DNA from: Owenia fusiformis
Taxonomy: Eukaryota > Annelida > Polychaeta > Sabellida > Oweniidae
Length of the DNA stretch: 64,000 nt
Assembly: GCA_903813345.2 (NCBI GenBank)
Contig: CAIIXF020000010.1
Span: 25,692,425 to 25,756,424, forward strand
Direction: 5' to 3'
Below are positions 42,901 to 54,300 of the stretch, one piece after another (position 1 is the stretch's first letter; every line of letters starts with the position of its first letter). The position numbers were made by a program, and so were the translations under genes. Under the pieces are notes generated by a model that did no database searches, was not told where the DNA came from, and saw only the letters and a program-made list of their open reading frames with translations.

Positions 42901-45900
42901 CTACACAATATTGTAGACATGACAAAATATGCGGTGTTTAAAGGTCCATGTGCAGTATGGCAAGTGATTTTAGACGGTCATATCTGTCACCATGAATACT
43001 TTCTGGGCATAAATACTGCAGTGGTTTGTATTAAAACAATATGTTTTCTTTCAAGTGAAGTCCCCATGATGATAAAAATATCAATCGAACAATTCAAAAA
43101 ATTATAAATAGGGAGCCCAGGTCAACAATTTTTTCAAAATGTTGGAACTTATTTGCTCAAAAGAGGATCTTCTTTTTCTCAGATAAGTAAAAAATACCGA
43201 CTTGGGCAAGGCTAATTTTTATTGCATGAAAACATTATTGAACAAGGCCTCAAAAGTAGGTATTGAAAGTCTAGTTTTGAAGATATCAATTTTTGATGAC
43301 CAAAATCATGCTGAAAACAATGGATAGCATGAGTTTTCCCTATGGGAAAATAACATGGGAAATGTGGTTTTTAACTTCATGGCATTTCAATACCCGGGAG
43401 GGGGGGGGGGGGGTATAGTGTGCGCTGCGTATATAATCATCTCAATTGAAAATTGTCTTAATTATATTACACAAGTTTTGTTGCCTATATAGCAGATAAA
43501 ACATCAATTTCTGTAGAAATATTGTGCCAAGTTTCGAAGTTCAATAATGAGTATGCAATGTATTGACGCCGATACTGATCTTTATTAGATAGACAAACTA
43601 GTCTAGTATCAAAGAATAAACGCATGAAACACAAGGTGAAACTAGACAACATAAGCAACACCAACATCGAACAACAATGGCTGGCATATTTACAAACAAA
43701 GTGTATAGCAAAAATGGCAGCCATTTTCAAAATGGCAACTTTCTACAAAACGTGTCATTGGACAGTGTGCCATGCTTATAGTATTCACATACCAAATATG
43801 AACAAAATCGCTCCACTACTATTGGAGTTATAGTAAAAAACATTAAAACGGCCATTTTAAAAAATGGCCGCCTTCTACCAAAAGTGTCATTAGACAGTGT
43901 GCCATGCTTATTGTATCACATAGCGCTGTGCTCTCCCTACATTGAACTTACTGAGGCGCCGCGCCTCCAAGCAATTGCAATCAAATAAATGCGCCTCAGG
44001 GTTATTCCTTGCGCCACTGACAAACCCTACACATTGTTTCTCCGCCTCAAAAGATTTAAAATAACACAATCTTACCGAAAAGTTGAAGTTTTGTTTGTTT
44101 TTAAATTTTCACTTATGCAGTGTTTTATCGAACGTATATTTCTTTGCTTCAATTACAGATTTACATGGAAGAAAAGCGAACGTTCGCTATTTTAGTTGAC
44201 CGATCGTAAATTCACGTCGTCCGTATATGCAGAACTTTATCGAACGTACATTTATTTGGTTCAATGACAGATTAACACGGAAGAAAATGAATTGTTCGCT
44301 ATTTCAAACGACCGAACACAAATTTGTGCCGTTCGCATTCACTCCTCTATTTTTCTCCCAGACTTACAATAACTTTTCTCCTTATTTCGATATATTTACT
44401 TGATTTTATCAGAAGAATGTCAGAAGCACACCGCTGGCAAGTTGTCTGGCACAACACAATCGAGCGTAAGTACTTTTTAAGTGAATCCGGTCGCCCGATT
44501 AACTAAAAATGGCCCTGTTAAATTTCAACAAAAAATATGCTTTTTTGCTGAATGGACGAAGCGGCAAATTTAAATTTTAAAAGTTTATTAACAAAAATAT
44601 AAACTTAGATTACTTTTTTCAAATATTTGATAAACAGGCATAATCAGTACGTATACAGGGGTGGATCTAGGAACCAACGAGGGGTTAAAACCAAAAAGTG
44701 GGCCCAAGTTTTGAAAATTTAAGGCCCATTTGCTTCAAAATTTGGCCTAAAATTAAAAAACAAGGCAAGTAATGCTCAAAAAGGCCCACTTTTTGGGCTT
44801 TTTGGCTGGTGGGCCCACCCAAGGGGGGGGGGGGGGGGTGTGGGCCCCCAGACACAAATAAAATGTTGCACTTTAGGAGTAAAAAATATTAAAATGTTGC
44901 ACTTTCAGAATAACAAAATCCCAAAATGTTGCAATTTTTTTTTACAAAATCCTCCCTACAAAAAAATCCTGGGGAGAGCACTGTAGCGTGTATATAAAAA
45001 TGCTCGAAATTTAAAAGATGAACGCATAATTTTGAACTCGCGTAATTTTCCACGTCTACAGTATACAATTTACATAAATATCCACCAAAATACAATACAT
45101 TGACATAAAGTACTCGTATGATACTTACAATTAATGACAAAGGGTGGTGAAGTTTCACACTCTTCTTTCACTTCCACACCACCAACATCAATTTCAAGCC
45201 TACAGAACATACTAACATCATTCCACATGGTGACAAAGTGTGCCTTACAGCTTTTCATTAACCCATTCATGGACTTGTTACAGGGTAGCTCTGTACCACC
45301 TTTATTGTACCACTTCAGTTCAAAATCTTGATCATCCGGGGATATCTGTGCCATGCAAGTCACTTCTCCCTTGCCTTGTTCTACCATCAGCCCATTGTTA
45401 TTTGGGCAGTCCATCTTGCCTTAAAGGAAATAGTCATGTCTAAATGCCTTGTGTGGGCTACATAATGGCCTTAAGTGCAGTCTAGGATTAAGCCCAGAAT
45501 CCCAAGATTTAAAACTTCTACATCCCAGAAAAACAAGTGAAGAAAACAATTTTTGAATGGTACATATACAAGCTCTTGAAAGACATTTATAGTTTTACCA
45601 TGAGACATAGATATCCCAAAAGTGAAACTGTATCATCACATGAAATAATCCCATCAGATTATAGCAAAAATGGTTCCAAATCTGTACAAAACTAAAACTA
45701 AAAATAGTACCATCGGTACTGGACTTACAGGGTGTAATTCTTTTGAATATTTGAAAGCCATCTTTTAACAGAGCTAAATTGAAAGTGTAACCTTTAAAAC
45801 AAGACTGGATGCAAGTAGAAGTCATCTTGATTTTCATCAAATATTTGTTAAAGTGATGTTATGTCATATTTGAAAGCTACCTGTAAAATTACATATAGAG

Positions 45901-46991
45901 ATGTGGTTTTAAAATTCTATACTTATCAATTGTCAAACTTTAACAGGTGAAGTTGTGGTGCTCCTTATATATTCTTAGTCAAAAGACACCAATAACCTAT
46001 CAATGACAATCCAATGGTCTGTGTACCTTTTGTAATACTTGAATTTCTTCAAAACAAAAACTGAAGTGAATAAAAATATTCCAAATCAATAAATTACCTA
46101 TGACAATTAGTTTTGCTGTTCTGTCAAAGGGTGCGGTGCCTCCCTTTGGATAAACTCGACATTGGTAAAGACCAGCATCCTCTGTTGTGACTTCCTTGAT
46201 CTGAAGATTGGCGTTTCCTGAAATGGTATATTTGGTTGGGTTAGAATTAACCCCAGTGCTACCAACATAAATGAACTCCTCCCCTTCCTTCCATGTGATG
46301 GTCCATCCTTGAGCCACCTGATCAGCAGTTAGGGTGCAAAGGAATGTAACTGAACTTCCAACTCTTACTGCAGTTGTTTGTGGTTCTTCCTCAAGTTGGG
46401 CACCTGAAAATATATAATTTTTTAGCCTAATAGTAATGATTGCACATTTAATATTAAAAGGACAAGCAGTATTTTTTAACGATTCAGGGAATCTTCCCAG
46501 GGATGCTAGTAACAACTTCTCTGGGAGCTTCTCTCAACACCATCAATTAATTCATTATTCATACACTTTTAGTGAACTGGGGTATGCCCTAATATAAAAA
46601 AATTTGATCAATCGGGTGTTATTTGGTGCAATCTGAGCGTTTAATTATTTTCTAATGGAAAAACAGTTTCTTTGAATTTTCATAGAAATCTTATCAAAAT
46701 AAATTTCCATGCACACCGAGTCAAAACTTGTTTAGGTCATGGGCAATGTTTAGGTGCACATATGTTCTGAAACCAATGAGAGAGTACATTTACATACTTG
46801 ATTGCTTAGTTTGAGATTTTATTACGAGAATATTGAAGTTTAGTACTTGAGGTACGACCTAGTAGGAGTGGCAATTTTTCATTCATGCAGTTATGATCGA
46901 ACGCATGATCGAAGAACGATCTTTCTTAGAGAAACTTTTACTTACCAACAACAGATATCAACACAGAGAAAAACAATATTTTGAAATCCAT
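36938..46991 (-). CDS. Three-Ig-domain cell-surface protein, probably GPI-anchored, 344 residues
   Basis: Six coding exons, all joined in phase 1 with GT-AG borders: 46991-46946, 46403-46098, 45419-45129, 42736-42581, 38969-38838 and 37041-36938. Exon 1 is a signal peptide, MDFKILFFSVLISVVG. Exon 2 (residues 16-117) is a V-type Ig domain: SSVTFLCTL, WTITWKEGEEF, EDAGLYQCRVYP. Exon 3 (118-214) is a C2-like domain with extra cysteines: KMDCPNNN, GEVTCMAQ, LKWYNKGG, SMFCRLEI, VKEECETSPPFV. Exons 4 and 5 (215-310) form the third domain: EILNCSAMGYPEP, TYIWEELN, KKFRCTVSNSFGEE. Exon 6 ends GMHVTVSLAVILMTSLISLS then FATTH and a stop. That is a small-residue site (DNAG) and a hydrophobic tail with no cytoplasmic part, as in GPI signals. 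The layout recalls nectin/CADM-type adhesion proteins; ligand and function are unknown. Confidence 0.87.
37150..38004. mobile_element. Palindromic foldback in the last intron, with a Pol III box B-like motif
   Basis: CACCCCATGCAGACAGAT at the left end is mirrored at 37987-38004. The arms stay paired through CATTTGTATGATGC, TGCTTAATAAATGGTGAATG, AAAAAAACATGTATAAATAG, CCCCCTGGTAGCATTAACAT and TTAATATTTGAAA. On the minus strand the right arm contains GCAGGTTCGATTCCCCC, which matches tRNA box B; the left arm has a decayed copy. This suggests two inverted tRNA-derived SINE-like units. Confidence 0.7.
39300..40240. repeat. About 115-bp tandem array with AGGTCA repeats
   Basis: About eight diverged units share AGTCAGATTTGAACTTCTGA, AACTTGTAGATGATTTTG, AATTGGTCAATTTGAAGCAA and TTTTTGACCTTGGGAAGGTC. 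Perfect AGGTCA-N4-AGGTCA sites lie at 39633-39648, 39839-39854, 40084-40099 and 40199-40214. The unit matches the interior of the MITE at 12793-13715. Confidence 0.88.
41450..41675. repeat. Degenerate tandem repeat AACAGTCATCATAACAGTAA
   Basis: Variants of CATAACAGT, with ACAGTCATC or AAAAGTC between them, recur about fifteen times within the foldback element. Confidence 0.75.
43700..43925. repeat. Diverged direct repeat in an intron
   Basis: AAAATGGCAACTTTCTACAA with GTGTCATTGGACAGTGTGCC and ATGCTTAT recurs at 43860-43915 as AAATGGCCGCCTTCTACC with GTGTCATTAGACAGTGTGCC and ATGCTTAT. It lies between exons 4 and 3 of the minus-strand Ig gene. Confidence 0.65.
46404..46945 (-). other. Intron 1 of the minus-strand Ig gene
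   Basis: The donor G/GTAAGT follows the signal-peptide exon and the acceptor TTTTCAG precedes GTGCCCAACTT. Both splice in phase 1. Nothing else is recognised within it. Confidence 0.8.
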
Positions 46992-47087
46992 TATTAGAAA
47001 TTTGCTGAATGCAAAAGTACTATTTCCTGGTGGAGTTATATGACTTATTTCAAAATCTAATATGTATCACAAATTAAAGGTACGGCT

Positions 47088-47100
47088 TATCTGATTGGTT
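47088..47100 (-). promoter_or_regulatory. CCAAT box upstream of the minus-strand Ig gene
   Basis: On the minus strand ACCAATCAGATAAG lies about 100 bp upstream of the ATG at 46991. The plus-strand paralogue has the similar GCCAATCAGAATAG about 150 bp upstream of its ATG. Both being promoter parts is inference. Confidence 0.4.
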
Positions 47101-47159
47101 GATTACAACCCACCTGTATAACTATAAAAACCACCTTGATCGATTTGTCACCTTTGTAG

Positions 47160-47460
47160 AAACGATACGCAATACTGTAATATGTTCTTTGCCCTGGCGA
47201 ATCCAAAATCTAACTGGACGGCCCAACATTTGAAGTCAGGAAAAGATTTCCGCCAGTGAGTCTAATTAGGAATGAAAGGCCATTTAATACGTATAGTGAA
47301 ATTCAGCAAGAGTTGGACAGAGTATTGTACAAAGACTTTAACTACATGTATTTGCAGGCACGTAACCCAGGCATACACAAAGGTACGCAGTTGCTTGCCC
47401 TAAATGATGGAGCGAAATGTAAAAAAAAAAATAGTAAAGCAAAATATTTTGTTTCATGAT
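47160..47460 (+). other. Unrecognised short frames
   Basis: A frame MFFALANPKSNWTAQHLKSG (from about 47182) closes at a TGA at 47248-47250. The overlapping frame then runs MSLIRNERPFNTYSEIQQEL to about 47459. The two look as though they may have been one coding stretch, but I recognise no family. It may be a decayed exon or chance. Confidence 0.25.
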
Positions 47461-48199
47461 CTTTCCTGGACTATTCTTCTTTTCAAGACTCCAGACAAGT
47501 AACATCTTTCCATGATTCCATTTCCATTTTTCGAATGATAGGTGATTTAACGGGAAATACTTTTGTCATGTGTGGTTTAATACATTCATTGACACGTATC
47601 ACGAACAATGTAAACAATGAATACTGTGGCATTACACAGTCTGATATCGCTCAGCCCCATTTATGATTCATTTTTTCTATTCCTGTCAGAAAAGCTTAGT
47701 CTTGAATCTTAACTTTTTAACTGATCAAGATTTTGACATCATTTGATCATAAACATAATGTGATGTCATGAATCCATCATTGCATAGTCATGGGATATCA
47801 GTATTTTATTGTTATTGTTATTGTGTTTTATTTCAGTTTATAATAAAATCATATACATCAAATAAGATGGAAGACCCCCTAATGGGAGTATTATACATAT
47901 TACAACGTAAAATAATGAAAAAAAAAATTACAAAATGTCTACACACCACTGAACCCCATCTCCACCTCAGTCCCCCCCCCACAACCACGTACGATGCCTT
48001 TAGAAAAAGAACAGTTGATCGAGTGCCAGAAATGTGTCTCAGGATAAACTGAATAGTATGGGTCAGTTTAAGGTCATGTTTATTGATATATGTTAATTTT
48101 GTGGTCATCTTCAACACTGAATGTTTAGTTATGCATTTAATCATAACTTTTGCTTTGATATGATAATGTTGAAGGAAAGATGCACTATTGAATTTACTG

Positions 48200-50400
48200 A
48201 TTTGTTATTGTTATTTCCTTGTTCTTCCATTTAGACCAATGGTTTATGATTTATTAAATATTGCTTCAGTTTTGTCTTAAAGTGTGATACAGAATTGATT
48301 CGAAGTAAATCTCCAGGTACATCATTCCATATATCAGTGCCTTGTTTACATATCGAGAATTTTCCAATATCAGTTCTATACTTTGCTGGCCGAAGTTTAT
48401 ATTCTTGTATTGTGGAATGATCATGAATTTCATTACTAGTAGTAAAATAATATTTGAATTGCCTCTTACAGGGTTTGTTTACACCTTTAATGCATTTAAA
48501 AACATAAACAGCAATATTCATGTACACTATTTGAAATACATTCAGGATATTGGCTCTTTTGAAGTACGCCAAGAAAGTTTCCAACTATAGTTCTATCTAA
48601 AAGTGAGTTATTCATGTAGATTTTTATTTTTTCATGTTCAATTACTTTTTTGGAGACCTGAATAAGATATAATTTGTTTTTGTTGGATTCAATGCGAGTT
48701 TGTTGCACTTAAACCATTCATTAATTACAGAAAGTTCCTCATTTACTGTGGTATTGAGGTCATCAAGATTGTTACCAGAAAATAGTATATTTGTATCGTC
48801 TGCATATAGAAACATTTCTGCAGCCTCTGAAGATCTGTAAAGGTCATTTATATAAATAATAAACAAAAGAGGCCCTAGAATTGTTCCTTGTGGAACACCA
48901 CATGATAATTCAACAATATCAGATGTTTCCCCTTCAAATTGTACCACCTGGGATCTTTTTGAAAGATAACTTTGAAACCAATCGGAGGCAGTTCCCCGAA
49001 TACCATAATAATTTTTGCATCAATATATTGTGATTTAATGAATCAAAAGCTTTAGACAGGTCACACATTAATCCTATGGAATATTTGTGATCTTCTAAGG
49101 CAAGGCGTACTGATTCAACAAATTTTAAAACAGCCATGAATGTTGAGTGATCTTTCTTAAAACCATACTGATGTTCGTATAAGATGTTTTGTTTCTCTAA
49201 GAAATCAAGCAACCTGTGAGACTTACATTTTTCATAAATTTTAGAGAATACAGACAGAAGAGATACAGGTCGGTAATGTGTAAATATGTCATTGCGATCT
49301 TTTTTATGAATAGGAATGACTTTTGCAAATTTTAAATCATCTGGAAATATACCCTGCATAAATGACAGATTGATAATATAAGCAAGTGGTGAGCTTATCA
49401 GATGACTGTTTAATTTAATTACTTTTGGCTTGATATTATCTGAGCCGGCAGCAGAATCTGTCAATGAAGAAATTATTTTTAAGATTTCTTCATTATTTAC
49501 AGGTTGAAGGAAGATAGAACTAGCTACTTCTGGCATTTTACTTAAAAACTCCCGGGGAGTACTGTTTGAGGGCCCTATACTTGCTGCAGTATCTTTACCA
49601 ACATTAGAGAAAAATGAATTGAATCCATTAGCAATTTCCTTATTACCTTTAAAAGCTTTGCCATTTGTATAGAATGTAGAAGGCAATGGTTTGTAATTTA
49701 TTCTTTTCCTTTTAAGTATTTCATTTAAGATTTCCCACGTTTTTCTGATATTAGACGAGGCTTCAGTAAATTTCATTTGATAAAATCTTTTTTCAGCTAT
49801 TCTTAAGATGTGTTTTAAGCTATTTTTGTATTTCTTATACTTTTGTAAATTATCTGGTGTTGGGCTTTTTAAATAAATTGTATAAAGTTTATTTTTATTT
49901 CTACATGAGGTGATGATTGCGCTGGACAGCCATGGCTTACCATTATTTCCGATTGTTCTAACCTTTTTAACTTTTACTGGAAATGCCTTATCATATTCGT
50001 GTTGTATTATGTTAGAAAAGGTAGAATATGCTATGTTAGGGTCATGGCAATTATAAAGGTCTTGCCACTCAACATTGGTCATTTTATTGTTAAACTCCAT
50101 TAATGAGTTATCATTAATTGATCTATATTTGATCTGTTTGTTTGTTGTTGTCTTAAGCGTTTTTTCAGTCATTGCAAAAATTGGTAAGTGGTCTGTTGTA
50201 CAATCAATGATGATACCAGAAAGAGCTATGTTTGGAATATTGGTGAAAATATTGTCAATTAATGTAGCCGAGTGAGATGTGACACGGGTCGGTTTGAATA
50301 TCAAAGGAAAAAGATTGTAAGAGAATAATATATTTATAAAATTGTTAGTTGAATTATGCTGATCTGTTTTTAGTAAATCAATATTAGTATAGGGCAGAAT
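48200..50400 (-). mobile_element. 5'-truncated CR1/Jockey-type LINE
   Basis: On the minus strand the end of an AP endonuclease (SATLIDNIFTN) is followed by a linker and a reverse transcriptase (FAKVIPIHKKDRNDIFTHYR, GLMCDLSKAFDSLNH, SCGVPQGTILGPLLFIIYIN, FLYADDT). After that comes the C-terminal region (FKYYFTTSNEIHDHSTIQEY, GTDIWNDVP) ending at a stop near 48231. The 3' tail has AAATAACAATAACAAA, like short tandem tails of such LINEs. At least three frameshifts occur (near 49005, 48655 and 48585), and most of the endonuclease and any ORF1 are missing, so it is dead. It lies between the two divergent Ig genes. Confidence 0.9.
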
Positions 50401-51209
50401 TGAACATCAAATTATTAAATAACTAGTTCAAATCGGCCTAATATAAAATACCGGTTTTAAAGTTGCTAGCAACTCCCATTAAAATATCAGGTTACATCCA
50501 CACTTTAACATGGAACAGACAGTCAGGATTAGTAAGTTTAATTAACAGCATTGCTTAATACTAGATTTTGATAGGCTAAGCTTGAGGACTTTTAAATATG
50601 AAAAATGTTATTTCTGTTTTTAAATGTCTTATCACAACCCAACAAAATGATGAAGTTAAAATCTAACTGCAGAATATGAACATCAAAACATTGAAATATG
50701 TACATAGCAAATTTGAGAGCAAAACATTTTCTCATTTAATATGAAATTTGAGAAAATTGACCAGCTTTGTCAAAATATCAAAAATCCAATTATTTTGGCT
50801 GTTCCATTAGTCTGCTTCCTATTTATACCCAATGTCCCTCTTTAAGAGGGTTAGATATGCGTATGACTTATTTTATTTCACCACATTTAACAACTCTTCT
50901 TCCTGATGAATTACAATAAAGGTCTTTTTTTAAATATCAGACCATTGTCCAATACATAGTCACCCCACACAAGTTTTTGATAATAATTTTGACCATTGGC
51001 TTTCAACAGAACAAGTAACATACAGTAGCTTATGGCATCACAGGGGTCCTCTCTGCACCTTGTTACTGTTTGATTATATGTCTTCAAATGGTCTTATTAG
51101 CCCCCCGGTTTAGACCCTTTAGGAATTAGACTTAGCAGATATCATTATTGACACGTGATTATAATTTTGTATCAGTTTATCAAAGGTGAAAATACAATTA
51201 TTGTAAGCA

Positions 51210-51223
51210 GCCAATCAGAATAG
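51210..51223 (+). promoter_or_regulatory. CCAAT box upstream of the plus-strand Ig gene
   Basis: GCCAATCAGAATAG lies about 150 bp upstream of the ATG at 51365. The near-palindrome TTGATTGCAAATCAA follows at about 51245. No clear TATA box is seen. Confidence 0.4.
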
Positions 51224-51364
51224 TTGCTTTTGGCGCGTCAATCGTTGATTGCAAATCAATATTGCTCCGTGTGTAATATTAGTGAATTTAACCGGCGTCC
51301 CGAACGGAGTTTGCATTTATCTTGTGTATTTTCATACTGATTGGGATTTACTTCAAAATTCGAG

Positions 51365-54300
51365 ATGGATTTTAAACTAATGATACTTTTTGTAACAGGT
51401 GAGTGATTCCAGAATATGTCAAACTGCATTATATTCCCGATTATATCACTGATCTGAAACAGCTAACGAAATCGCCGGTGGATTATCCATAAATGTGACC
51501 TTCGAATATTACAATGTTCTCCTTAGCTGTGTTCATGTAACTGAATATTTTATGTGTTTTTCCGTCAATCAAATTTAGAAAATAAGATTTTCAGGCTAGA
51601 TCTAATGAATTTACCTTTCAGGATTTAGTAAACACTCGTATGTGGAAGCCCAAATGTTCTGACTTGCTCAAATGTTCTGGCAACCCCAAGTTCACTTACT
51701 ACAGTCAAATTTTTTATTCTGTCAATCAGTTCATATGGTTAGAATAAGGAAAGAATGTGATGTAACCACGTGTCTACTTACTAGCTTGTTCTATGTCATC
51801 CATCGGACTAGGTTACATCGTGGAACGCAGCCAAACACGACAATGAAGCCAGTATTCTGAGGTTATAAAATCTAAATCTAAATAATTTCCCATTTGCAGC
51901 CCCTTGGAGATTTCCGGAATTGAACAAAGTAGCGAACGTTCCGATCTTTCAACTTTAGTTCGTTGTTTTTTCACCACCTTATGTGTACTGTTTTCATTTA
52001 GGAGGCGGTCTTATTTGAATGCATCATTACAGGTCTTTATGAATCAATAGATCAATAAACAGCTCTAAAAATACAATTTAGCAGTTTCTTTCATTGCGTA
52101 CTGCGCATGTTAGGCACGAAAACAATTTAGCAGTTTCGTTCGTTGCGTAATTGGGCCTTCTATAATCAGTAGCAAATGCTCGGAAAACATTTTCAAAAAT
52201 ATTTACTTCCGATTTCCTTGAAGACATGATTGGGTGACACGTCATTGACACGTGATTAAGTCACATGATCGATACAGTAACTAGTCACGTGATCAGACAT
52301 GTGTCACGTGTCAGTCACGTGAGCTTGCAAAATGGACGATCTAAATTTCCAAAAATTCGGCTAAGATCAAGATAGATATGCGGTTGCCTTCAGCGTCCTG
52401 TTCGGCTGCGTTCCACGATGTAACCTAGTCCGATGGATGACATAGAACAAGCCGGTAAGTAGACACGTGGTTACATCACATTCTTTCCTTATTCTAACCA
52501 TATGAACTGATTGACAGAATAAAAAATTTGATTGTATATTATCATATCTATTTTATCACTATCTAGAATTCACGAGTTCACTTATTTTATCATATCTATT
52601 TTATCATATCTAGAATTCACAAGTTCACTTATTTTATCATATCATGGGCGTAGCGTTGCAAATTCGCTCAAAATACAACCAAATTTCAAAATTTTCATGG
52701 GGGAGAACCCCCAGACCCCCCTGAATGATCGTTTTTTGATTCTTGACTCTTGTTCCTGTGTTGGTGGCGTGCTACTTAAAAAATAGCGCTACGCTCATGC
52801 ATATCTATTTTATCATATCTAGAATTCACAAGTTCACTTATTTTATCATATCTATTTTATCATATCTAGAATTCACAAGTTCACTTATTTTATCATATCT
52901 AGAATTCACAAGAGAGGGTTCAAAAAATGACTTTTGAAAGTTAAACCCAATTTTTAGAAATATCGGACTCAGTTTTTAAAAGACAAGTCTACTTTTCCCG
53001 CAATTGAAATTGAGACCCAGCCGTAAATATAATACTCTATCTAAATACTCTATTGCTCTTGAGTGTTCAATGGTGTAAAGGTCGAACACCCATCCTGGGG
53101 ATTTGACACTCATCAATGGGTACTTTGTTACTTTGTATAAATAATTGGAAAGCCTTTTGTGGATGAAGAAGTCATATTATAAGCTTAATTTAGCTTAATT
53201 TCAACAGTCATCTCTAAAAAAAAACTGAAATTAAAAATGGAAATCACCATATCAAGTATATTTAATAAATATGTCAAATGTTCCCTACTTCTCCATACTT
53301 ATACTAGTATGTATCCAACAGACCGAATATAATATTCGGTCTGTTATGATTGATATATTTCCTGTGGAAATCGCGGTGATATTTTTTGCACATTAATTTC
53401 TCATTTATTATAAGAATGTTCACCTTGAAAATTGGTGAATATGTTGAAGAGATGTTCATCTTAAACTAGAAGCAAAAATATTTTTGTATAAGGCGGGTAC
53501 AAGTTGATATAAAATAATGAAATGTTCAGACTCACCGAAACTTCAGGATGTGTTCATAAGTAGATCTCGAAATCAATGTCAAGGACGTTTGAGTTCACGA
53601 GATCCAAACGAGATATGCAAATTTTGAACTTTGACAACACATGACCACTTGATTACCTCGGCCTTCTTCATGAATATTTCCGCTCTATTTACTATAAATG
53701 AAGAAAATTAATTGGGATAATGATAATAAATGACTAGATCTAATAAATTCCCGCACAAATGGAATTTAGCAATACGCTTCTGTAATGTTGCTCCCGCTCC
53801 ACGTGTTATTTGTTTACAAATAGACTGACGTCACTGGCTAAATCTCGTTTATCGTGAGAATTGGCATTGCCAAAATGGCTTGACCAAATCAATGGCTTCG
53901 CTACAAGAAGCGTCTGTACATTTTATGAATATCTTCAGTAAGAGGACAATATACGAAAAAATAATATTGTGAGTTCTTTATAAGGTAATCATTTTAGCAT
54001 TAAACAAACTTATTTGTAACATTTATACAACACCACATTTTACAATAGGTGACTTACAGTCTGAATATTTATTCAGACGAAGGATACAGTCTAATACTTA
54101 TACCATTCGCAAAAGTCTGTATGCTATCATTTGATGTGAAAGTCAGTCTATCCCCATGCATGGGGATCAAACCCACGGCCACTCATTTTCTTCTATATAA
54201 CAACTGGTCAGACTGACTTTTCTACATCAACATTGCATATTATATAGGTTTGCAAACATAGATATCTCATATTATGTGAATTATTATTACTTTCAGTTGG

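Noticed and set aside
43917-44992. Possible inverted-repeat element (GTGCTCTCCC at both ends)
   Set aside because: Only about 10-16 bp match with mismatches and no target duplication could be seen.
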